From Antedon mediterranea (lineage: Eukaryota; Echinodermata; Crinoidea; Comatulida; Antedonidae), in the NCBI RefSeq assembly GCF_964355755.1, contig NC_092680.1, forward strand, positions 1,901,001-1,965,000: DNA of 64,000 nucleotides, written 5' to 3'. The notes below the pieces were generated by a model that had not been told where the DNA came from, did not search any database, and saw only the letters and a program-made list of their open reading frames with translations. Of this stretch, positions 1 through 10,048 are shown piece after piece (within the stretch, counting starts at the first letter, position 1; the number at the start of each line of letters is the position of its first letter). The position numbers and the translations under genes are program-made.

Positions 1-318
1 CAGACAATTTTAGCCGCCTTGCACAAAAAATGATTTAGTTTCAGTGCAGTGTGATTTTCCTGAATGTGACCCTAATTCATTGAATCAATCTGTGATGACC
101 CTTATTGAATGAGTCTCTTCTCTCACACAAAGGTAACAATGTATTATCGTAAATAGATCAAGTAGAACTCTTGAAACTACTTCTTTACTGGAATGAGAGA
201 TTATGTGATAAAACTGGCTTATGTTTGATAGATAGTATTAGTGTGGGGCGCGAGCTCGTGACGCATGCGCAAAAACTGCATGATTAATGGTGCTCGGTCG
301 TCAAATTGGTTGGACGAG

Positions 319-350
319 CCATGGAGGAAATATATAGATTTCCTCCATGG
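319..350. repeat. Perfect inverted repeat (13-bp arms, 6-bp loop)
   Basis: Arms 319-331 and 338-350 are exact reverse complements built around CCATGGAGGAAAT, with a 6-bp loop. A related foldback built on CATGGAGAAA lies at 11239-11263, which suggests a dispersed foldback element and not a one-off. Confidence 0.7.
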
Positions 351-540
351 GCGAACTGCGTTGAACATGTTAATATTTTTTCAGTTTGTGGGAGTACCTT
401 ATTCTTGTTTATCAACCTTTTTCAGGTTTTTCATGTACATTTTTAAACTGCAGTTGTTAAAATTTTTGCTTTCAGAAAGCATGCACACATTGTGGTAATA
501 TAAGTTCCCTTAAAATACATTCGTTTTGTATAAAATGTAA

Positions 541-697
541 AGTTCTGTCTACACTATCAAACTTTATGTTTAAAAAATGTAGTGTGCCCATGTATGGACA
601 CGATGATGTCATATTACTACCATGTTTGAGCATATCACTACCATATTTAGACACATCATACTTTTATTGAAAAATTGTTTAATAGTGTAGACAGAGT
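541..697. mobile_element. MITE family A, copy 1 (SLC27A intron)
   Basis: Non-coding, near-palindromic element. The left end reads GTTCTGTCTACACTATCAAA and the right end carries the inverse TAGTGTAGACAGAG. The middle has the family hallmarks: GTGCCCATGTATGGACACGA, then GATGTCATATTACTACCAT and a second inverted CATATTTAGACACATCA block. About 157 bp. No open reading frame, so mobilisation would need another element's transposase. Confidence 0.8.
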
Positions 698-853
698 ATA
701 CGCGAGAACATGGTTTAGGAATTATTGTTTCTTCGTCTGACCGATGAGCTTATGAGCTTTGTGCGTTCCTGCAATATTGCTGCACGATGTTGCTGTCAAG
801 TTCCAATAAATCTTTCGTTTCTGATAATCTATAACATTTCTATTTTTTTGTAG

Positions 854-1164
854 AAAATGAAGGCAGAGCAGGTATGAGCTGTGTAGTCCTAAAGTTTGAT
901 TTCAATGAGGACGTGTGGAAGCAGTTATATAGTCACGTGACGGACAAACTTCCAATCTACGCATGTCCGAAGTTCTTACGATATGTTAAAGAGATGCCGG
1001 TCACGGGAACCTTTAAACACTGTAAAGTTCAACTTCTTAAAGAGGGTTTCAATCCGGAAAACGTGAAGGATCCGCTCTACTATTTTGACCAAAAAGCTAA
1101 ATCATACAAGTTATTAGACTCTCCGGCCTATGAATCGATAATGAGCGGAGAAATACGTTTGTAA
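854..1164 (+). CDS. SLC27A: Fatty-acid transport protein / very-long-chain acyl-CoA synthetase, last coding exon (partial gene)
   Basis: This is the 3' terminal coding exon of a gene whose other exons lie left of the window. A pyrimidine-rich stretch ending in TAG precedes position 854, and the frame stays open from there to the stop at 1162-1164, giving about 103 residues. The start of the exon reads ENEGRAGMSCV, followed by a P-x-Y-A-x-P-x-F-L-R segment, a TGTFKH segment, an EGFNP segment and a DPLYYFD segment, ending in GEIRL. These are the conserved C-terminal blocks of the SLC27 family, membrane-associated enzymes that activate long and very long chain fatty acids to acyl-CoA and support their uptake. 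The methionine at 874 is internal to the exon, not a start. The paralogue cannot be told from one exon. The exon is phase 2 at its 5' end (two bases complete a split codon). Confidence 0.88.
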
Positions 1165-1812
1165 ACTTAGGCACTACCTTTCTATACTTTATTACTATAA
1201 TTTTAAATGAAAAAATAATATAATTAAATAGTGCCAGATTTAATTTGAAAGAAAACAATCTTCCCAGGTTAAATATACTAGCAGTCTAATAATAATTTGG
1301 AATGGCCAAATTGTGACTTTTTGTTGTCATAAAGTTTTTTTTAAGCATTGCGTACATTCATATATGCGCATGGTATGACTAGGATCATGATCCAATTTCT
1401 CTTTTTATTCTTTGGTGGTGGTTGCAACTCTCTAATTGCTCTTGTTCAAGTAAGTTCCCTGTTCCACTATGATTCAAAACTCGTACCACTCCGGTTCAAT
1501 TTAAACTATTTTAAATCATCTCACCGTTAACTTTTTTGTAACCTTCGATCCGTTTTAATATAATAATACTTATATTTCATCTTGCAATATTTACACGTTG
1601 TGTTATTGTAGATACTTCTAACTTGGTTTGTGGTAATGTAAATGTCTTCCAGGCCTACTTTATTACGGGTTGTACATAAAGTGCAGATAAACATTTCTAT
1701 GAAAAATATGTGATACATTAAATTATGTTGTACTGTGTTGTGGTAACTGATTACTTGTTCTGTATCTCTAAATGTTATGGAATTATATTTCCATGAGTAT
1801 AGGCAAAATAGT

Positions 1813-1952
1813 AAAGCATGGTTCTCACTAGGAATCAACGCAAGGACGTAGACGCAACGCAAGTGAGTTAACCAATTACACGCGACTGTTCGGATAATCC
1901 ATCGCTTGTGATTGGTCAATTCCTTGTGTTGCGTCCAAGTGGGAACCAAGCT
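1813..1952. mobile_element. MITE family B, copy 1
   Basis: Near-palindromic element of about 140 bp. The left end has GCATGGTTCTCACTAGGAAT followed by CGCAAGGACGTAGACGCAAC and CGCAAGTGAGTTAACCAAT. The right end has the inverse features: CGCTTGTGATTGGTCAATTC, TTGCGTCCAAGTGGGAACCA. No coding capacity. A second copy starts about 590 bp downstream. Confidence 0.75.
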
Positions 1953-2170
1953 ATAAATACCTGTATTACGTTAAGGTTGTGGTTAGACTAGGCTTATGGC
2001 CTATGATACATGCGCACATTTCATTTATTTCCGACACTTTTAGAACTGTTGCACTCACATAATTTGTCTGTGATACTAATGTACAAATGATAGTGTCGAG
2101 AATCGATTAGTTGTAATTTGTTTCAGGTATAAAGTACATGCACTCCATCCCATTTTTTTGTTTGACTAAT

Positions 2171-2184
2171 GGGGGGGGGGGGGG
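2171..2184. repeat. Homopolymer run of 14 G
   Basis: Uninterrupted G14 in AT-rich DNA. It could form a G-quadruplex or be a polymorphic or assembly-sensitive tract. Confidence 0.9.
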
Positions 2185-2537
2185 TTCATGATTTTAGTTG
2201 ATTTGATCAATGGCTACTTCTATTACCTGATATTTATTAAATTATCAATAAATTTTAGATATTATTATGATGTTAATTGCAAGCGGCAATTTAAAGTTAA
2301 ATTATTAAAATATAAATGAAATACAATGCATTTAAATTAAGGGTAGCGTCATTCATTACGTCAGTACTATCATTCACGATATATGTATTTTTATATATAC
2401 AATTGTGTTTATTTATATATGGGATGTATTACAACATAATTTGTGTATTTTGTACAGAATTTGGTATTTAGGTAACATTGAACATTGTTTCAATTGGTAT
2501 ATGTTCACCTATTTTCGTCATTTCGACACATGTATAT

Positions 2538-2720
2538 TAAGCGTGGTTCCCATAGCGACGCAACACAAGGACGTACCGCAACGCAAGTGAATTGACCAAT
2601 CACAAGCGATGGCTTATTCGCTTGTGATTGTTAACTGTCTATAACTTCGCTTGTCATTGGTTAAAACGCTTGCGTTGCGTTTACGTCCTTGCGTTACGTT
2701 CTAGTGGGAACCAAGCTTTA
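2538..2720. mobile_element. MITE family B, copy 2
   Basis: About 183 bp with the same inverted ends as the copy at 1813-1952: left GCGTGGTTCCCATAGCGACG, right TTCTAGTGGGAACCAAGCTT. Internal blocks GACCAATCACAAGCGATGG and CGCTTGTCATTGGTTAAAAC are mutually inverted, so a transcript could fold into a long hairpin. Confidence 0.78.
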
Positions 2721-3361
2721 GAAGAATAATATTATATTTTCAACTCTATAACTGTTATATCGCGAACTATTTTAATATCATTACTAACGTATATTTATTA
2801 AACTGGTGATTTTAGATTAAAAAACGTGTTTTATAGGTACACTTTTCTTATGAATTATATATTAAATACGTCGATCATATTTTGTATTAATTCATTTTGT
2901 GAATTATTATGTAGATTTTTATAATTAATGAAGTATATTGGTTCTAACAAGTTTATAAATGTTGTTTACTCTTTTATAGTCACTAACTGATTGATTTAAC
3001 AGAAAAATATGTAAAAAAATAATAATACTGAAATAAATAATATGTGATTAAAAGCAGGCCCAACCACACGAACTTAAATTTTAGCTCCGGGAATAAAGTT
3101 TCTAATCTAATCTCATTTCTCAACATTGATAACATCCTCACTCATTTTTTCGAGAAAAAAAAGTGTGGCCATTATCAATGTTGTTGCAAAGGTAGTATAT
3201 GTCTAAACAAAAGACATCTTAACCCGGAGGCGATATTTCTTTTCGTACATAAGTTAGGGGCACCTAATGAAACGTCACAAAATAAACATTAGTCATATCC
3301 ATGTGAAATAGAATTGAGCTAACTACAATTCGTTATGCAAACGCTTTCCGTCAAGCCGTCT

Positions 3362-3430
3362 GTTGTGTAGTTGAGTGGACTGTGGAATTTACTTGTCGAT
3401 GTATCGGGTTCGAATCCCGTGAGCAACTTC
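3362..3430 (+). repeat. tRNA-like sequence (SINE head or tRNA pseudogene)
   Basis: A near-perfect Pol III B box / T arm (CGGGTTCGAATCCCG) sits 3' of an A-box-like TGTAGTTGAGTGG. Part of an acceptor stem can pair (GTTG with CAAC), but no convincing anticodon arm could be drawn. A functional tRNA is therefore unlikely; a tRNA-derived SINE head or decayed tRNA is more plausible. Confidence 0.4.
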
Positions 3431-6400
3431 TTTTTACTTTATAGTGAGCGAGAAATTATTTAGAGGGTTAAGTTAAATTTAGGAAGTATTTCGGCCATCT
3501 TTCACATTATGTACGAAAACAAAATCGCAATCCGGAGCTACCTTTTTAAATCTGCAGACTTCTACCGCTAAATACGTTCCTTCTTGAGAATGACGAAACT
3601 TTATCTCAGCAAATCATTCGTCTAACTACCATTAGAAATGTTATTTACAATAAATAACCAGAGTATAACAGTTAAAATTGGTTTCCGACTGTTAACTACA
3701 ATGGGTTCGTTTCACTAACGCGTTAGGAACGCGACATGAGTTAAGGTTGCGTTACTAGAATTGATGGGAATCCTATTTCGACAGATTTTATTTCATTCAA
3801 TAATAATAATTCTTCACCATACGTGGTCCTCGGGACCTTCTTAACCCTAGTAATAATATTGTAAATAAATGGTATGTAGAACAGTTTCAAGGTGGTATCA
3901 ACCACCATGGAGTAATATCCATGATTCAACTTATTCGATATTAAGAAATAGGCCTAGATTTCCCGCCAATTCAATACATTTAAAAATGTAGAAAGTGTTC
4001 AAATTTACAGTATTGTAGGCCTATTGTGAATCACAAATAACTAAAAAAGAACATCATGATTTATCAACGAAAATTAAACTGTTGTTACTTTTAATCCGAG
4101 ACGCACCTGTGGTATGTAGTATAGCGGTATGTAGTACAATAGGCTTTGTGAAGACCAGGTAATTAAGAATTTGAATCCCTCGAAAACACACGCGAGTAAA
4201 TCACGGCGCCATGACGTAGTAGTGTATTATGATTATGATTCTATTTATTAAAGCAACGTATATGGATATATATTAATACTGAAATGAGAGCAAATCATCT
4301 TGATGGCGCTGTTGCAAATCATATTCACATATCAAATCATATCAGCTTAAAAGTTGAGAAAGAGTTTGGCTAGCTACGGTATCACTTCACAGAAGCAGCT
4401 GGTGTAGCGGGGTTGATCAGTTGAGACAGGCCGAGTGGATCAGCTTCATCGGGAGTTTTTTGGGCTTGGATTGTTAATTATAAGCTGAGACAGTTTATAC
4501 ATTTGAGAATTATTATTTGATGTTTGGAGAATTATTATAAAAGGTATGTATACTCAATAGATAATTATGATATGGGCCTACTTTGATTTAAAAATCGATA
4601 ATTATATGAGTGACAATAGATAAAAATAAAAAAGTAAACAAGTAATATAATATTAATAATTTTAAACTTAAAATTATTATTTATAGGTAGGCCTACATTA
4701 ATAACAATTTAACATTTTAGTTCCCTTACCTATATCCTTTAACATTTCTAAATATTTGATTTTAATTTACAAATTTTCCATCCTTCTTAATTAAACATTT
4801 ATATTATATCAAGGCTATATACTTGTCAATTTGCTATTATTTTATTTAGTACACAGTATTTTTTAGCTTTTTGACACCCAAGTTTTTACAGGCACATTCG
4901 ACATTTTTTTAAATTTATTATATTTATAAAAAAAATTATTATGATAAATACTTAATTGAATACGAATGCAAGGGCCCTTTACGTACCCAGTACCATTGTT
5001 TACGATGTATATTAATATAATGAAATGTGACATCCGTTTGGAATAGGACGGTTTTAATTAAGTCTGACTAATATTACAGTATACTATTATTAAACAATCA
5101 TATAATAAGCGGTAATGTAGTGTATCTATTAATGTGTTCTTCGTATATTAGGACGGTCTAGACTATTCATCAATCAAAGACTCACTTCGTTCTGTGTGAA
5201 TTTATTATGTGCATTGCATTTTATTCATTTAATTGTTTGTTAAGCAGGACAGTCAGATGCTCACATCATTATGACACTTGTGAATAAATAGCTAGCTTGT
5301 CTCGACAAGTTAGTCAAACAGTGTGGTGATGTGAGATTCCGTTTTCGGACTTTTTTTCTGTTTTCTTGGTCAATTTATTCGGTTATTGGGCTTTTTCCTG
5401 GTTTGTTTTACATCAACTTTTTTCATTTCTACGATTTGTATTTTGCGCTATACATATTTAAAACCATTAATAGCACGTCACTTTATTGATTGATTGAAGG
5501 CCGTGCATTCCCTCATACTGTATAGCATAATATGCACCCCTTCCCCCACCTTCTGATCTTCCCCAGCTCTTCATGGTATATTATACTGACATCAGACAGA
5601 CGTTGGTAGGCTACCAGTAATAGCGTATTTTATCTAGACATTTCCTTTAATTAGCGGCATTACACTTATTATATTTACTTATAATCGGTTGGTTAGATGT
5701 CAAGATGGATTGACCTTGGCAGAGTTGCCAACTTTGCTACGGGCATATTAATAATATTCCAAATACGCACCAATAATACAAATTACAATTCGCAATATCG
5801 GCAATTGAATAATACGATTAACTTACTTAACACTTAAAGTTGTCCAGATTTATACTGGGTTCGTTTAAAAAAAAAGGAAAATCGTCATGAGCTTAGCTGT
5901 TAGGCCTATACCATTACTTCATCTACTGGTTTCTAGTTTGAAAAGGGCACTTATTGAAACAAATGAGACTGGTCTGCACTTGATATCAAATCGGTTGGAG
6001 AAACTTAAGTTTAACTATTTTTCATGGTTTCTCTCTAAAGTGAGTTTGTCATAAACACTGAGACCTAAAAGAAAACTACAGAATGTCAAGTACAAATTAT
6101 TGTAATATTATTGTCCTTTTCCTAATTATAAATCAAATTATAGCAATGCACAATATTAACAAAATATTTAATGATTTTCGGTATTGTTATCTTTGTATAG
6201 TTAACTTCTTGGCACATACTCAAAAGGAAATCCTGAATAACAGTTCAGTCATAAAAAATGACTAATTATGTCTTAATGTGTTTTTGATTGCCATCTATGT
6301 ATGGTGGCTGTATTGTAATGTAATACGTTACATTTTTAATTAATAATAATGTATTGTTTTAATAAGAGTTCATCATTAATATTAACAGTACTAACACGTA

Positions 6401-7952
6401 ACTGACTTAATGGACTTCGATAATTGTAACTTTAGTTGTCTTCGTAAAAGTACAACGAAATGTCTGTTTCCCTTTTCTTTTTAATATCTGAATTTTCCAT
6501 CTTAATAACTAGTAACCTTTTTTTTTCTTAATTCCACCTAACCAATGTTTAACTTTTTATCAGATATATTCCTACTTATTACCATTGCTATTAACATGTA
6601 AGGGATGCTCTTGGACTAATAACGAATAATTTTAAAAGACCCAAAATGTTTAACTTGCGGTTGGAATTTCAACATCAATATAATACTGACCAGAAAAACA
6701 TTGCGTGTGTAGAGAACATGAAGGATATATTACTCTGTACAAGATGATATTACGCTGCGGGTATATAGTGCCCGGGGCCCTATGGTCCTCGAACAACTCA
6801 AACAAGTCATTCAACCCATGTACAACCTAAGAAATGTGCTAAGCTTGCAGGCATTACATCAAGTTAGCATCCAAGAACAGACATACAAGCATCTTACAAC
6901 ACGGTCAACATATCTCAAAAACCCAGGGAGATTCCGTTATTTGATAAACGTAGTGATAGGCCAACACTTTGTTAAAACAATAGCAGCTATAACACCCACA
7001 TCAAGCCTGATTATCATCAAAATCAAGCAAAGAAGGTCAACCGTAGATGTTTATTTATTATTTTCATAAATTAATTCACAATAAGACTGAAAGAAAATTT
7101 GAGAGACGTCTTCTGTAGGCCCAGTAGATTATAACTTACAATTCTAATGTTACTCTTACCACCATATTGATATACAAAACTTCATGTTTAAACATGAGTA
7201 GTCAAGATTAGGAAGTTTAGATCTTGAAGGGAAAAACGAATCTGTAAACTTTGCAAAAATAAGACGTTTGGAAATGAATAACACTTTGTTTTAGTATTTT
7301 TATACTACAAATAAATAATTTAGTCTTTATTAAAATCTTATTATTTAATCAACCAACAAAACAGGTTTATTTTACTAATGAGTAAGTAATCAATACATTG
7401 TAATATTTGCCTTTTTCGCATAGGCCTATAGGAGAGAAACTAATATCGGTATTTATTTCATTTATATCATGAAAGTATTGAAATATAATTTAAATAATTT
7501 TGATAAAGAAGATGTTAGTTATGTTATTATACTGTAATTTTTTATCCTAAATTATATAATTATATATTCTAGGTTTATTTTTATTTTTTTAGTAATGTGT
7601 TTTGTTGTGGGTCCCTACGAGACAAGTGTTTAACTTCTAGAAGGGATCCATGATAATAATGACTACCAATTACTGCTTTATCTATGTTCACTTTAATATC
7701 TTTTTTCTATTTTGTATATATTCATTCATTATTATCTAAATAAATATTATCTGAATTATCTGTTACTACTACTATTTAAACTATCTACTACTATCTATTA
7801 TTGTAGGCCTACTTGGGCCAGGATTTAATAAATGAATGAATGAATAGCCATTTTCAGGCTTCGCTTATAAAACGCATCGTTATCAAATCAATATTTTAGT
7901 AAAAGAAGTTTAACAAAATATGACTCATTTCCCAAAGCACCACTTTTGTCAG

Positions 7953-8205
7953 CGGCAAGTACCCTATCGACGCCTACCAATACTATTTCTCTGCCTTTGA
8001 TCTTTGCAAAATACCGTCCATTCCAGGGAGTTATGAAAATTATGTCGACTGTAATGTTCGAATGATTGACCCGAATCCACTACACCTCTTGCAAAGACGG
8101 ATGAAGGCATCTCTAGTTTTACACGAGGGCACCCCGCTACTTCTGGTATTTCGACAAGAGGCCAGCGGCCAGCTTTGCCTGATATCATCAGCTGAGGCAG
8201 GCTAA
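7953..8205 (+). CDS. Isolated coding-like segment, possible terminal exon or retro-fragment of unknown gene
   Basis: The frame is open from 7924 to a TAA at 8203-8205. A possible acceptor (CTTTTGTCAG) ends at 7952, which would give about 83 residues beginning GKYPIDAYQYYFSAFD and containing CKIPSIPGSYENYVDC, MIDPNPLHLLQRRMK and a hydrophobic PLLLVF segment. It is visibly richer in G+C than the flanks, and its composition looks like protein: charged, aromatic and hydrophobic residues are mixed, with few low-complexity runs. No start codon lies near its beginning and no neighbouring exon was found. I do not recognise the family. It could be the last exon of an unseen gene, a processed fragment, or chance. 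The opposite strand also has an open frame (7964-8188), which looks less protein-like. Confidence 0.35.
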
Positions 8206-8467
8206 CCTTCTCTTATGGGAATTTCATTTTAAGTAAACTCTTTAATATTCGGATATATTTTGTTATAGTAATTAGTTGAATAGTTATCTCTTTTATGTTA
8301 TTGAATCGCTAAACTTAGAAACACATTTGGGTTTTTTTTCTAAAATTATGTAAGTATTATTATAAGCCATAAAGTAATATAACTCTAAACATACTTGTAA
8401 CTCCCTTTAATTTGTTTCTAAATGAAACAGAAATTCCTACGAATAGTAGGCCTAAGTATAATATGGA

Positions 8468-8622
8468 GATTGGTGGTTAACGTGCTTGCCGTCCAATCCA
8501 AAGGTTCCAAACCTGGTTCAATCATGACTAGGGCCACACGATCTCAAATGTGACTTAGTTTATAAACACGTTGAAGTGTATCTTGTAATAATTTGCTTGT
8601 TGGATGTGTATGAAATAAAGCA
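8468..8622 (+). mobile_element. tRNA-derived SINE (family C), copy 1
   Basis: Starts with an A-box-like TTGGTGGTTAACGTGCTTGC, then a degenerate B box (CCTGGTTCAATCATG), then the body CAAATGTGACTTAGTTTATA and a tail TATGAAATAAA. Copies at 16050-16242 (+) and 62525-62735 (-) share this order. Confidence 0.65.
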
Positions 8623-8660
8623 AATGAATAATATAGAAATATAGCAAACATCTATTTACT

Positions 8661-8810
8661 TTTATATAACACCTATATAAATTCCTGTCATTTGATTGGA
8701 CGAATGTGGGTCACATGGCGTGCAATAGTACGCACTATTCAACGATCGTTAAATAGTACTTTTTGAAACATTTTTGTGTACGAAAAAAAAACGTCTAGAT
8801 GTTATATAAA
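8661..8810. mobile_element. MITE family I with TTTATATAAC inverted ends
   Basis: The 10-bp ends 8661-8670 and 8801-8810 are exact inverted repeats. The interior AATTCCTGTCATTTGATTGG followed by GTGGGTCACATG recurs at 39343-39420 inside the fibrillin gene, so this is a dispersed family. Confidence 0.65.
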
Positions 8811-8922
8811 ACAAATAATGAATGTTTTGTATTCGTGTAATGGTACAAATAATGGCACTTGGTGAATGATGAACCCCTTGCCATTATTTGTACCATTGCA
8901 CTCATAAACATTCATTATTTGT
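8811..8922. repeat. Long imperfect inverted repeat (hairpin)
   Basis: Arms 8811-8856 and 8879-8922 pair over an outer block (ACAAATAATGAATGTTT) and an inner block (AATGGTACAAATAATGGCA) with a 22-bp loop. It lies directly against the MITE at 8661-8810, so it may be a separate foldback element or an expanded end of that one. Confidence 0.7.
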
Positions 8923-9972
8923 ATAATATTATGTTCATACATAGATGTCTTTAATTTAATTTTCAAACTTATGTACAGAGAAAGATTTACCTTCATTCCA
9001 CAATCGTCGTCACTATTTATAATTGAAAAAATTATCCCTAGTGTTATAATTATTTATCCTTACTTCTTATAATAATATATATATATATATAATAAGCAGT
9101 ATACTTTAAGATTTATTAATACAATTACCAAATTAAACAATTTACTTGCATACAAATTCTCCAGTGGGTATTTGGGTATGTAGGTGAAACTATCCCGAAC
9201 TGAAATTCTTATGTGAAAGGAGGGGGTTACGTAAGCTTGCCTGTATCGTCATGTTCTGTTAGTTTGATCTATGAAAGATATGAATGACGTCAATTAAAGA
9301 ACTTCTCCCTTCATTTGATATTTCACAGTAGTATATACATACCACAGGTAATGTGTTAGCTGTGGTTCATCTAACTTTCACGCTCTAATTTCATAATTGA
9401 TTCAGAAGGTGATGTTTCTGTGGCCAAACATTGACACCTGCAAATGTTGTCTGTCGGTTAAATTATTTTTTTTAAACATAATGCACAAATGGTCATGTTA
9501 ATAAGGAGCTCGATTTGTGACGACTTAGGATATAGGACATTTTACAAATAATATGTCCTTGGTCGTCGCATGAACTTAGGGAATCGAGCGAGGACGAACG
9601 CCCTAATGTCGCCGCATGCGCACAATCAAGGAACACGACGACCTATAACTAGGTTCTGGTCATTGCAAATAATGATGATTGGTATACGCTTATTAATACT
9701 TAATGATTTATCAACAAATATTTGTATTTATTTGTTGAAATCAATAAACAACAATTTTAACGAATTTCAAGTTCAAATAATAGCATTTTAACATTTCTAT
9801 TTTAAAAATAAATATTTTGTAGCCTACTATTGAAGTCACACGAAATTTTCTAGCAGTGACTATACATTTTCATAGTTCTTCAGGAATTTTGTAAGTTTAA
9901 AACAGGAACATTATTAGTTAATGTATGTATGTATTCTATTTTTATATTGTTTTTTTTTATTACTTTAGAACA

Positions 9973-10048
9973 ATGTATCTGAGAATATTGATGTTGTCAA
10001 CTTTCTTGGTATTTACGACGGCGGCAGACTCCGACAAGCCACTCCAAG
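9973..10048 (+). CDS. THBS: Thrombospondin exon 1: signal peptide
   Basis: Encodes [19 protein letters not shown] and a few more residues, a typical cleavable secretory leader with likely cleavage after TTAA or nearby. A possible 5' UTR acceptor (TTTAG, ending 9968) lies just upstream, so the transcript probably has at least one earlier non-coding exon. Donor AAG|GTAAGA. Confidence 0.8.

Larger units (their letters stand above)
1..853 (+). other. Intron upstream of the SLC27A last exon
   Basis: No coding exon was recognised here. The stretch contains a 13-bp perfect palindrome at 319-350 and a copy of the palindromic MITE family A at 541-697. It ends in a normal acceptor (T-rich tract then TAG). 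It is read as intron because the downstream exon starts in mid-codon. Confidence 0.55.
1165..7952. other. Gene-poor intergenic DNA between SLC27A and the 7953-8205 coding-like segment
   Basis: AT-rich DNA with no exon I can support. The first few hundred bases are presumably the SLC27A 3' UTR. It holds two MITE family B copies (1813-1952, 2538-2720), a run of 14 G at 2171-2184, a tRNA-like sequence with a good B box (3362-3430) and several TAGGCCTA palindromes. The short open frames (for example 3044-3292 and 6782-7069) have no recognisable domain. Confidence 0.5.
8206..9968. other. Intergenic DNA upstream of the thrombospondin start
   Basis: No coding exon recognised. It holds a SINE copy (8468-8622), a MITE with a large hairpin beside it (8661-8922), a short TA microsatellite near 9077 and a foldback region near 9508-9593. 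The thrombospondin promoter and any 5' UTR exon should lie here or to the left, but no clear promoter element is visible. Confidence 0.45.

Noticed and set aside
3362-3430. Possible functional tRNA gene
   Set aside because: The T arm is excellent but no regular anticodon arm and only a partly paired acceptor stem could be drawn; reported as tRNA-like only.
6782-7069. 95-codon open frame
   Set aside because: No recognisable domain, no splice or start evidence, and composition similar to the flanking non-coding DNA.
7964-8188. 74-codon minus-strand frame opposite the orphan segment
   Set aside because: The plus-strand frame is longer, ends naturally and looks more protein-like; the minus frame is probably its shadow.
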